From NCBI GenBank assembly GCA_002682825.1, contig NOKP01000004.1, positions 1,237,607 through 1,301,606 on the forward strand: a DNA stretch of 64,000 bases, in the 5' to 3' direction. The notes beneath the pieces are model-generated. The model was given only the letters and a program-made list of their open reading frames with translations. It did not search any database and had not been told where the DNA came from. The DNA comes from Neonectria sp. B-13. Taxonomy: Eukaryota; Ascomycota; Sordariomycetes; Hypocreales; Nectriaceae. The position numbers were made by a program, and so were the translations under genes. This document shows positions 55,536-64,000 of the stretch, one piece after another (the first letter of the stretch is position 1; each line of letters opens with the position of its first letter).

Positions 55536-57050
55536 TCACCTTTGCCAATCCATCAAGAAGCTATTGACGCTTTGTAGCGTGGATCGGCTGGGGTTTGCCT
55601 CTGGGTACGCTGTCATGATGGATCCAAGCCTGGACTTGATGAGAGTCTTTGTGAATGATGTGTTGGCCCCCGGGTCGCGAAGATTACCCTCATCGTCGAA
55701 GAGGTAGCATGAAACAGCCAGGGCTGTCCCCACGGACAAGTCTTTTCCTGATTCGCATGCAATGACGATCCGCCGCGGAGCATCCACCTCGGAAGTCTGA
55801 ACCAGGAACCTAGCTGCCAAGGCGCAGATCTCGGGAAGGGTAGTCCGCATGTTTCTACTGGCTGCCTTGCTCTTCCCGAGGCCAATTTCCAGGTATGTCG
55901 GGGACTGAATCCATGATTCCTTGGAGGTTGCCTCGGGGGTTAGGGCGATGCGATACTCAGTGGGCGTGGCTGGGTCTGCAGCTAGTGGTAAGGGGCATAC
56001 TGAAATATGGCGAGTGAGCTGTTTTCGCAGGCCGTCGTCCTTTTTTTCGGCGCTGTGGACGCCGACAAGCTGGGTGATGAGGTCGGGTAGGTCTGCCTCG
56101 GAGGCGGTGATGAGCTCGTCGAGGTGCTCCCAGAACACGGGAGGTGTGAGCCCGCAAGCCCAGTTCTCCGTATCGTCCCCTGCACCCTGGACATAGCCGG
56201 CCTCGTCCATCTCGCTGCCGACCACCCGGCGACTAGCCGTGCAGCAGACAACGGGGCGGAAGTCGTCGAATATGGAGGCGGCCGAGTCGGGGAGGGACGA
56301 GTCGGGGGTGACCCAGACGGGGCGCAGGGGCTTGGTAAGGCAGGACGGGAAGTCGAGGTTGAGGGCCTGGAGCGAGGCGAGGAACTGCGGGAGGAGGGCG
56401 GTGATCTGCGCGTGTGTAGAGGGCGAGAAAGAGGGCGGAAGATGGAGGGTTGGGGAAGATGGATGCGAGGGGAGCAGGGCGAGGTTGATGACGGTGCACC
56501 AGATAGGGAGGGTTGTTGAGAGGGCATCTGGCATGCCTGTGATGGTGTTAACTGGTAGCTACATAGTGGGATAAGGACACGAGGGGACTTGCGTTTGCCG
56601 CGGCGGGTAGAGTCTACAATGATGATGCTATGTTAAGAGGTTAGCCATCACCACACTCCCCATTGCTGGCTCTAACTTTAACCTAGAGCACGCTTCCGCA
56701 CACAGGCTCAATACATACCCATCGTTCTTCTCAATCATCTCAACCAGATGCAGATTCAGCCTCCTGGTGCTAAACTTCCACGCACGCTCGTGCCCATCCG
56801 TGCTCTTGAAATACGCTCCGGCCGCCTTGTCCGCGGGCGGGATGTACCAGCTCCCGCAACGCTCATTGGCGACGAGCGGGCGAGGCGCAAACGCGGCAGC
56901 CACGTCGGAGACGAAGGCGGCGTCGGCGCGGATGCTGGCGAGGCGGTTGTGGATGCTGAGCGTCGTGCGCTTGAGCGAGGCGAGGAGCTGGGACATGGAC
57001 GGCTGTTCATTTTGCGGGAGGATGAGGTCGGAGAAGTGAGGGTCGGGCAT
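55536..57050 (-). CDS. rit1: Initiator tRNA 2'-O-ribosyl phosphate transferase Rit1
   Basis: Three exons, complement of 56719-57050, 56593-56627 (35 nt) and 55536-56536, give 455 residues. Rit1 transfers ribosyl phosphate from PRPP to A64 of initiator tRNA-Met, which keeps it out of elongation. Characteristic blocks: SIHNRLASIRADAAFV, PLVANERCGSWYIPP, YFKSTDGHERAWKFSTRRLN then LHLVE, IIIVDSTRRGKRMPDALS, and a C-terminal DUSP-like part (RRIVIACESGKDLSVGTALAV). The second intron (56537-56592) has a GC donor (GCAAGT); only this junction joins STRRGK to RMPDALS as in the family. Strong cross-family conservation makes the joins convincing. Confidence 0.95.
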
Positions 57051-57404
57051 GATGGGATGAGTTAAATGAATGAATGGAAAATCAAAGAGGTAGTCGTTGA
57101 ACCTTTCTCGAAGTTGGCTCGTGGGCGAGTGAGTAAGTGAGGAGATCTTGAGCTGAGAGAAGCTTGAGTTGTGGGTTTTGGTGGGTTTTGGTGGAGGTCA
57201 TCTGCGACAAGTGAGGTGGGATCCACATGGCGACTTGCATCTCAAGCAGCAACATCACAGAACCCGTTTAAGTTGAACTACTAAACACTCCAAGACCCTG
57301 ATAATTCAGTCATTATGAAATGTTTTTAATTCTTTTATCCAAAAATAACCTAGAAAAACCCCCAACACCGACTTATTTGCCATGTCCTTTCCAAGAATCC
57401 CAGC
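57051..57404. other. Intergenic between rit1 start and gaaA stop
   Basis: rit1 promoter and gaaA 3' flank in 354 bp; nothing else recognised. Confidence 0.5.
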
Positions 57405-58804
57405 CTACTCGAGCGACCACTTGCCGTCCTGAACGACAATCTTCACCTCGCGACCCTCGTCGATACTCCGTCGTCCAGCCTCCAGGATGGCCGTTGTGGC
57501 GATTGTGTTCCTCAGAGTGGGCAGGTCCTTCTTGTCCAAGTCGGCGGGCGTAGCCTTGCCCGAGTTGACGGAGCGGCACCCGTCGACGAACTTCTCCATG
57601 GAGATGTAGCCGTAGCCAGTCTGGCCGGCAAAGTTGCCGTCCTCGTCGGGGGCGTAGCGCATGTAGAAGGGGTTGTACCAGGCGAGCTGGCCGACCGAGT
57701 CGTCGGCGACGTCGTAGCCGCGCTTGGCCTGGTCGATGCGGATCTCGCCGTTGGCGGCCAGGTAGTGGAAGTACTGGTTGGAGTGGACGCCAGCGCGCTG
57801 GGGCGCGGTCCACGACGCCGTGTACACGCCGACGGCACGCTTGCTGGGGTCGTCCTTCTTGCCCCAGGTGACCAGCAGCGAGATGGTGTCCTCGGTGGCC
57901 GGGTCGCAGCCCAGGTCGACGGCGACGCCCTTGGACGAGGACGCGGTGACGCGCTGGGGCACGTAGCCGCGGCCCTGGACCATGGAGTCGCAGATGTCGA
58001 CGTGGTGGCTGTTGAGGTAGTAGGAGATGTCCGATTCCTTGCCGGCCCAGGCCTTGAAGGTCTCGAGCTGCGACTTGGGCTGCGACATGTAGCTGTAGAA
58101 GTAGTTGAAGTCGCCGAGGTTCTGCGCCTTGAAGCGGGCATCGCTGTAGGCGGGGTCGAAGCGCTTGTGGTGCTCGACGTAGACGTAGACGCCGTGCTTC
58201 TCGGCGAGCTCGATGAGCTCCTGGTGCTGCGCGAGGATCTTGACGGCGGGCTTGGTGACCATTACGTGGATGCCGCGCTCAATGGCGTAGCGGGCGATGG
58301 GGTAGTGCGTGGGGTCTGGCGTGAAGATGGTGATGGCGTCGCCGGCCTTGAGCGCGTCGATGGCCGTCTTGTAGGCGTCTGGCTCGACCGAGTCGTTGCC
58401 GGGGAAGGACTCGAAGGAGGTGTCGAGGTTGTTGTAGGCCTCGCTGATGTTCTTGTGAAGGTGCTCGCCTGTTTGCGCGGGGCGTCATGGTCAGCCGTCG
58501 TTGTTCATATCCATCATGATGGTCATCATGGCCATGGCTTGGAGGACTGGGAGAGAGACATACGGATGGCGGGGAACTTCTTGCCGTTGACGCCGACCAT
58601 GCTCAGCTTGTTGACCTTCTCGCGGCGTCGCAGGTCGAACAAACTGAGGCCGACGACACCGACCTTCTTGTCGGAGCCCGAGGCGCCGGTACCAACCCAT
58701 CCAGTGGTGTACTCGCCGGTACCGACCTACAGAGACGTTAGCCAGGCCGCATTGCGCAATTGAGGGTATTTTCAACTTACCATCAACACGTTGAGAGGCT
58801 CCAT
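57405..58804 (-). CDS. gaaA: D-galacturonate reductase (GaaA-type, Gfo/Idh/MocA family)
   Basis: Three exons, complement of 58781-58804, 58564-58726 and 57405-58468, give 416 residues. The N-terminal Rossmann fold starts at once ([19 protein letters not shown]). It is followed by the family-specific [18 protein letters not shown], the TPDPTHYP segment and the [14 protein letters not shown] segment that carries the catalytic Lys of Gfo/Idh/MocA enzymes; the C-terminal beta-sheet domain holds HVDICD. In the fungal pectin-catabolic pathway this enzyme reduces D-galacturonate to L-galactonate with NAD(P)H. The specific name rests on two points: sequence type, and the divergent arrangement with gaaC, which is known from Aspergillus and Botrytis. 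Other Gfo/Idh substrates remain possible. The start lies in a perfect CACCATGG context. Confidence 0.8.
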
Positions 58805-59154
58805 GGTGGCGTGTAATCACAGGATCGTAATTGGAAGCAAGGTGGTGATGATTTGCGATTTGCGACAAGCAGCAGGTGGGGGAGGGGAAACAGCTGCAGA
58901 TATGGTGGACGTAGAAACAGCTCTCGCACTCAAGCTAAGGATCTGGAGGCAAAACGGTGATGTGAGGAACAGGTGGAGAGACCTGGGGAGGAAAAAGAAA
59001 GTAAAAAACAAGTGGCGTCGAGCTTAGAGCGTCGTGTTACTCGTGTAGAGGGTCTGCCGGTGGTTCACGGCGCATCTCGGAGTTGGCAACTGGGCGAATA
59101 TATCGTTTTCCCCTTTGGAGAGCTCATGGCAGCTTCGGGGTTCTGGCCGAGAAT

Positions 59155-59160
59155 GCGGGG
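59155..59160. promoter_or_regulatory. CreA-like site next to the gaaA element
   Basis: GCGGGG fits the SYGGRG consensus of the carbon catabolite repressor CreA and is only 5 bp from the inverted repeat. The motif is short and frequent by chance. Confidence 0.3.
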
Positions 59161-59165
59161 CGGCA

Positions 59166-59201
59166 ATTGGAGGGATCCGGCGGAGGGCATTTCCCTCCAA
59201 T
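59166..59201. promoter_or_regulatory. Inverted repeat of CCNCCAAT element, candidate GaaR site
   Basis: ATTGGAGGGA and TCCCTCCAAT form a perfect 10-bp inverted repeat with a 16-bp spacer, 362 bp upstream of gaaA. Each arm contains CCTCCAAT, close to the TCCNCCAAT galacturonate-responsive motif that I recall from Aspergillus and Botrytis gaa promoters (here the first base is C). Confidence 0.55.
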
Positions 59202-61483
59202 CCGGAAGCGGCGCTGGTGCTTCGTGGGCTATGGTTGACGCCGAATCTGCTGTTGATGCGGCCATGTGCGTGTGGTGGGGTCCTTTTCCCCCCAGAACGG
59301 TTTGATGTTTGAGATTACTTGGACTAGACTGCGAAGTACTGTGGAGGAGTGGTCGGGGATGCGGGGGAGGAGGAGGGAGGGAGATGGGATGGGATGGGGT
59401 TGTAGAATGAGAGACCCATGGCTGTAAGGGGTTGGGCTGAGCGTGTATGAGGATGTTGGGGTGGTCAAGGATGGAAAACAGGGGAGATGGCATTCAACTT
59501 GGCGCAATGGAAATGTCATGTCAGTCAGTCAGTCAGTTCAGTCACTGTCCGTATGGCGGATCTTGTGCACCGTCCAGTCGGGGAGTAATTCCGATCTCTT
59601 CTCTGCTGAAAAGGCACGGCTACAGGCGGGAATGATATAGTCTAGGTACTCCATGCCTACACAGTAGGCCATCACCTACAGACATGACCTCAGCTCGCCG
59701 CGAGTTGCCATTCCGAAGAAACAAGGCACTGGCACTGGAGACAAGCCGGATAGCACTCCGTACGAGACGGAACAGCCACGGTAGGGTTTGTACGGTGCCA
59801 CCCCCAATCCTCCCACATGTCATCCCAATGTCGTCACAGTGAGCCGCAGCCAGCCCGCTGATTGCACTTACAGAGGTAAACCCGTAAGGCTCCCTGTCGC
59901 ACCCGCTGTGCTGCCCCTCCCCCACCCCCACGCTCGGCACCCCGCATTTCCCTGGGCGAGCGACTCCGGCCGCCAATCGTGCGAGGGGTAATTCTGGCTG
60001 CACAGTGCGCGGCAGAGAATGGAATCTCGCCTTGGGGTTCCAAACATCGGGTTTCATCCTCACAACAGCAGCCCTGTAAATCGGAAAATAATGCTCGCAT
60101 TTGTCATACTATGTTACTGGCCCAATAGCTGCGGAAATAGCCTGAATGGGCCTAAGAAGAGACAGCCCGGTGCCGTGTTGCTTGCAACCGTTGCACAGCA
60201 AAAACCGGTCCCGCCATGCCACTGGTGGAACAACTTTGGGGGCAGTCCCCCTAGGCACTCGGTTGTCCACTCTCACACCACGGTCAACCCCCGAACCCGC
60301 GGAGCCAACCTCGAAAATGTCGCCCCGGGTTCGGCTCGAGATGCTCGAGAATGTTTCTAGTTCGAGACACGAGATCGTGCTGCCTGGGTCCTTCTCCAAA
60401 TCCTCGCTGCCGAAGCAGCCGCTTCTTGGCGATACTGCCGTAGCCTGTCCGCCCTCACCTTGACTGTGGATATGGGACTAACACGGAGCATCTCCGCATG
60501 ACACTGCGCGGCCGATGCCAAAAGCGTTCTCAGCTTCGCAAACTACTCCTGCTTGATACTTCTCTGGGTGAATTCACGCCCATGCTAGCCCTCCTCACAC
60601 GCCCATCCCATTAGGATGGTTCCAGCCGTGAGGCGGCCGACAAGGGCCCTGGTCGCTACAAATCGAGTGGGTGATTTTGAAGCTCGATGCTTGAGACTCG
60701 ATGCATCCCTGGCTTCAAGTGACTGCCACACCCTGTCGCCAGCCAGCGTTCCTGTCTCGCTCTCGAATGTTCGGCATCTCTGCTCGCAGATGCCGATCTA
60801 TCACCATATACTCCTCCTGCATCCGACATGCCTGACGGCGTGGGTGGTAATGCATCTCCATCTCATCAAGTTCTCCTGCGTCAACAACCGGACCGGGTGT
60901 CAACTCCTCCGGCTGGAGGCTCCCGATCTAGCTGCTTCCATTGTTCCATCAATCCATCTACCGTTGCAGTTCTCCGAGGATGGCCTTGTTGACACCCTGC
61001 GTAAAAGCTGCCTGTCCGACAATTACCCTACCCAACGACTTACACCGAATCGGCGGCGTCCTTACCCCGAACCTCCAGGACTGCGGCTCAGCACCTTTCC
61101 CTTCCCGGCTCTCCTGCAGTCTCGTAATCACAAGACCTTCTTGACCGGTGGTATCTCAGCCGCCTGCATTGCCTACTCCATATAGATGCCGAATCCTTGG
61201 GGGGAATCGGGCCAATGCCCACTCGAATTGTGGTACACTTGACTTCCGGAGCCGAATCCACCCCCAACTCTAGCTTCACGCCCACCCACTCCGTTCGCTT
61301 GACGAGAAGTACTTTACAAATGCCATTGCCTCCTCGGTGCTATTAAAGTCCCGCAACTCCCTTCTCTGATTCCTTATACTCCTTGGCTTCTTTATCGCTG
61401 TGTGCTCACGTCCTCGTTCTATCTTGTACAATTCTTGATCCCCATCCCCACAAAACTCCCTTCATTCATCACCCCACGCCAAC

Positions 61484-62488
61484 ATGCCTTCCACCAACGG
61501 CGTCAGCAACGGAGCCTCCAATGGCTCCAACGGCCAGGCAGCCGACCGCCGGCCGCTCACTACTGGCATCTACGCCCCTACCATGACCTTCTTTGACCCT
61601 GAGACCGAGGAACTTGACATCCCCATCATCAAGAAGCACGCCGAGCGGCTGGCCCGCGCCGGCCTTGCTGGACTCGTCACCATGGGCTCCAACGGCGAGG
61701 CCGTCCACTGCACCCGGGAAGAGAAGCTCGCCGTCACCAAGGCCACCCGTGAGGCTCTCGACGAGGCCGGTTTCCAGTCCCTTCCCATTATCATTGGCGC
61801 CACCGAGGGTAGCGTCAAGGGCACCATCGAGCTAAGCAAGTTGGCTAAGGACGCTGGCGCCGACTACACCCTGGTGCTGCCTCCATCTTACTACAAAGCT
61901 CAGATGGATGACGACGCCATCTACAACTACTTCATCTCCTTGGCCGATGGCAGCCCCCTCCCCATCATCCTGTACAACTACCCCGGTGCCGTCTCCGGTG
62001 TCGACATGGACAGCGATTTCCTCATCAAGCTCGCCCAGCACCCCAACATCATCGGCACCAAGTTCACCTGCGGAAGCACCGGCAAGCTGACCCGAGTGGC
62101 TCTCGCTACCGATGCCAAGACGCCCTTCCAGGAGGGCTCCGGCTACATGGCCTTCGGTGGCATCGCCGACTTCACTCTCCAGACCCTCGTCAGCGGCGGC
62201 AGCGGCATCATCGCGGGCGGCGCCAACGTCATGCCCAAGGCCTGCGTCCGAGTTTGGAACCTATATGCCAGCGGCAAGAAGGATGAGGCGCAAGCGCTCC
62301 AGAAGAAGCTCTCCAAGGGCGACTGGGTGTTGACCAAGGCGGCCATCGCCGGCACCAAGTCTGCCATCCAGAGCTACTACGGCTACGGTGGCTACCCCCG
62401 CCAACCTCTCAAGAGGCTGTCGGACGAGCAAGCCGCAGCTATCAAGAAGGGTGTTAGTGAGATCATGGAGATTGAGTTGTCTCTATAA
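61484..62488 (+). CDS. gaaC: 2-keto-3-deoxy-L-galactonate aldolase (GaaC/Lga1)
   Basis: Intron-free gene, 334 residues, the size of fungal L-threo-3-deoxy-hexulosonate aldolases. DHDPS/NAL-type TIM barrel: start GIYAPTMTFFDPETEELDI, phosphate-loop-like GSNGEAVHCTREEK, the Tyr motif ILYNYPGAVSG (about 161-171), the Schiff-base Lys 193 in IIGTKFTCGS, and GGSGIIAGGANVMPKACV near the end. The reaction splits 2-keto-3-deoxy-L-galactonate into pyruvate and L-glyceraldehyde, the third step of fungal D-galacturonate use; the second step (gaaB dehydratase) is not in this window. The N-terminal 25 residues are Asn/Ser/Gly-rich and probably disordered. Very biased codon use (C-ending codons) suggests high expression when induced. 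Divergent from gaaA. Confidence 0.9.
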   Translation: MPSTNGVSNGASNGSNGQAADRRPLTTGIYAPTMTFFDPETEELDIPIIKKHAERLARAGLAGLVTMGSNGEAVHCTREEKLAVTKATREALDEAGFQSLPIIIGATEGSVKGTIELSKLAKDAGADYTLVLPPSYYKAQMDDDAIYNYFISLADGSPLPIILYNYPGAVSGVDMDSDFLIKLAQHPNIIGTKFTCGSTGKLTRVALATDAKTPFQEGSGYMAFGGIADFTLQTLVSGGSGIIAGGANVMPKACVRVWNLYASGKKDEAQALQKKLSKGDWVLTKAAIAGTKSAIQSYYGYGGYPRQPLKRLSDEQAAAIKKGVSEIMEIELSL

Positions 62489-63322
62489 GAGCCGACACCT
62501 ACAACTCTAGTGGCCAGGATCTCGCCTTTCATCGAACGAAAATGAGATTGAAAAGAAGAGCGGATGGATAAATAGGGAGACTTGTGGGAGTGCATAGCGT
62601 TGGCTTATTCTTGAATTCTATAGGCGCAACAGTTTGTATCGGGTATCCAAGAGTCCCAAGCGAAGGGCATCTTGAACAGGCCAATGGCTCTCTGTGGTCA
62701 TGCCAACTCCGGGATGATAGAAGGACGGCAATTTCGGAAGGACTAGGATCCTTTCTGAAGCACGAGAACAGGAAGCATGGATTAGAAACGAATCGATATT
62801 TTTATGATTAATGCTTGTTGAGATCTTGCGGTGAGTTGAGCGACGGTGTGAGGTGATGTGTTCACTCATCATGTCATGTGGGGGGGGTTGGATACAAATG
62901 GGCCATGCCCATCCAGCACCAACCCCAGTTCTGCAGCACGATCCATCATGATCCACCTAAGTCAAGCATCCTTTGCGAAAATACATAGAAAGTAACTGCC
63001 AATGAGGGAGAGTCTGATACTCATCAATATTACATCAGCCCTGGGTGCCATTGTTCATCCTTCGGTGAAAGCTCCACACATGAATTGCGTCATTAGTATC
63101 CCGGTATCTACCCAGTACTCGGATAGGCAGATATGCAGTACCTTATGCCGGGCAATGGCATTTCGTCCATAAGTCGCCGATGCCGCCTGCGACATACCGA
63201 ATCCGGCATTTGCTTTGTCAGTGAGAATAATCACCGGCCGTATTCAAGCCGCGTCGAGTTGAAGTCAGCTTTCTACTTACAACTCACATCTTGCAGCATA
63301 CCGCTCATCCCGACGGCCAGCC
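62489..63322. other. Intergenic between gaaC and the MFS gene
   Basis: gaaC 3' flank and MFS promoter. A CTTGCAG just before 63298 could be the end of a 5' UTR intron. No gene recognised. Confidence 0.5.
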
Positions 63323-64000
63323 ATGCGTGAGAACGGAAGCAGAAGTGCGCCGCAGCGCGATGACGAGGAGCAGCAAACGCAGCACGTAGAGAGCAGTGAG
63401 CGCACGCCGCTGCTCAAATCAACGGCGCGCAATGGCCATGAGCAGCCCGCAGCAGACTCGTCCGAGGAGAATGGCGGTGGAGATGGGCTGCCCCATGAAG
63501 AGGAGACGACTGTTTTTGCGGATGAGGTGTCGTTCACGAAGCTGGCGCTCATCATGGGCACGGCATGGTTCGGCGTCTTCCTAGGCGCCATCGACTCCAC
63601 CATCATCGCGACGCTCTCGGCACCCATCTCCAGCGAGTTTCATTCCCTCAGCCTGCTCTCGTGGCTCGCCACCGCCTACCTCATCTCCAATGCCGCGTGC
63701 CAGCCCATTTCAGGCCGCTTGACGGACATCTTTGGCCGTGGGCCGGGTCTGGTGTTCAGCAACATCTTCTTCGCTGTGGGAAACCTCATCTGCGGTCTGG
63801 CTAAGGACCAGTCCGTCATGATCCTCGGCCGCGTCGTTGCAGGTATCGGCGGTGGCGGTCTCATGAGCATCTCGACCTTCCTGGCCTCGGATATGATTCC
63901 TCTGCGTAAGAGAGGCATTGCCCAGGGCATTGGCAATATCTGCTATGGTTCCGGTGCTATGCTCGGTGGTGTCTTTGGCGGCCTGATCAACGACCATACG
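63323..64000 (+). CDS. MFS transporter, vacuolar amino-acid (Vba/Fnx1-like) type, 5' part
   Basis: Open to the window edge (226 residues seen, of an expected 550-600). A hydrophilic N-terminal tail of about 75 residues carries SSERTPLLK, an acidic di-leucine (ExxxLL) vacuolar sorting signal. Transmembrane helix 1 follows, with the DHA2-type motif LGAIDSTIIATLSAPISSEF, then WLATAYLISNAACQPISGRL, the loop motif GRLTDIFGRGPGL, LICGLAKDQSVMILGRVVAG, and the antiporter motif region NICYGSGAMLGGVFGGLI. The DHA2 family with this motif includes yeast Vba and fission yeast Fnx1, which import basic amino acids into vacuoles. Drug or siderophore export is the alternative. A role in galacturonate uptake is unlikely, since known hexuronate carriers belong to the sugar-porter family. 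Confidence 0.85.
   Translation, partial: MRENGSRSAPQRDDEEQQTQHVESSERTPLLKSTARNGHEQPAADSSEENGGGDGLPHEEETTVFADEVSFTKLALIMGTAWFGVFLGAIDSTIIATLSAPISSEFHSLSLLSWLATAYLISNAACQPISGRLTDIFGRGPGLVFSNIFFAVGNLICGLAKDQSVMILGRVVAGIGGGGLMSISTFLASDMIPLRKRGIAQGIGNICYGSGAMLGGVFGGLINDHT

Larger units (their letters stand above)
58805..61483. other. gaaA/gaaC divergent intergenic region (2.7 kb)
   Basis: Unusually long shared upstream region. Holds the CCNCCAAT inverted repeat (59166-59201), further CCNCCAAT words at 59801-59808 and 59970-59977, a reverse CCCCCAA at 61197-61203, several CreA-like GYGGGG words, a (GGGAT)n run near 59375 and a (GTCA)n run near 59519. A TATTAAAG near 61341 may serve gaaC. A 189-codon frame at 60616-61185 has no family look and is not called. 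Confidence 0.65.

Noticed and set aside
60616..61185. 189-codon open frame inside the gaaA/gaaC intergenic region
   Set aside because: Sequence looks like translated non-coding DNA (no repeated family motifs or plausible fold), and it overlaps the expected gaaC promoter.
1..64000. Transposons, CRISPR arrays, rRNA genes
   Set aside because: No transposase or reverse transcriptase motif, terminal repeat, spaced repeat array or rRNA-like stretch was seen on either strand.

Overview
The window comes from a filamentous ascomycete (Pezizomycotina, most likely a plant-associated Sordariomycete). Introns are mostly 50-80 bp with GTRAGT-type donors and CTAAC/CTGAC-like branch sites. The gene content is typical of the group: a PL3 pectate lyase, the D-galacturonate catabolic genes, small secreted proteins and a full set of fungal housekeeping genes. 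No table of splice junctions exists for this sequence. The exon joins given here were worked out by hand from splice signals plus reading-frame continuity; most loci close on a whole number of codons, but no join has been tested against RNA.

Layout. 0-17 kb is a gene-sparse accessory compartment. It holds a secreted Cys-rich protein, two tandem Apple/PAN-like secreted protein genes (one broken), an HSPA12-like Hsp70 ATPase, a 110-bp tandem repeat block, an orphan repeat protein carrying a 28-residue repeat and an EKxG tail, a PL3 pectate lyase and an orphan conserved protein. From about 17.3 kb onward the window is gene-dense core genome: SDR; PPPDE-thioredoxin-PUL protein; Golgi GDPase (gda1); an uncharacterised AAA-associated protein; ypt7/Rab7; a peroxisomal acyl-CoA dehydrogenase; spo12; rbg1/DRG1; cwc2; ureF; cut12; gcn2; a Cdc34-type E2; a UBA/UIM/USP-like protein; sis1 (Hsp40); a HAD phosphatase; rit1; then gaaA and gaaC, and the start of a vacuolar-type MFS transporter.

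Functional links. gaaA (D-galacturonate reductase) and gaaC (2-keto-3-deoxy-L-galactonate aldolase) are divergent around a 2.7-kb intergenic region. It holds a perfect 10-bp inverted repeat of a CCNCCAAT-type element, next to a CreA-like site. The PL3 lyase at 13 kb would supply upstream pectin breakdown. Three genes concern ubiquitin-like signalling (PPPDE-Trx-PUL, Cdc34-like E2, USP-like UIM protein). gcn2 has two short uORFs before its start, and the sis1 promoter carries a perfect four-module heat-shock element.

The strongest items for follow-up are the gaaA/gaaC promoter palindrome, the gcn2 uORFs, the distal sis1 HSE, the apparent pseudo-deubiquitinase, and the broken/intact Apple-like gene pair. 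I did not find a clear candidate for a wholly new multi-gene system.
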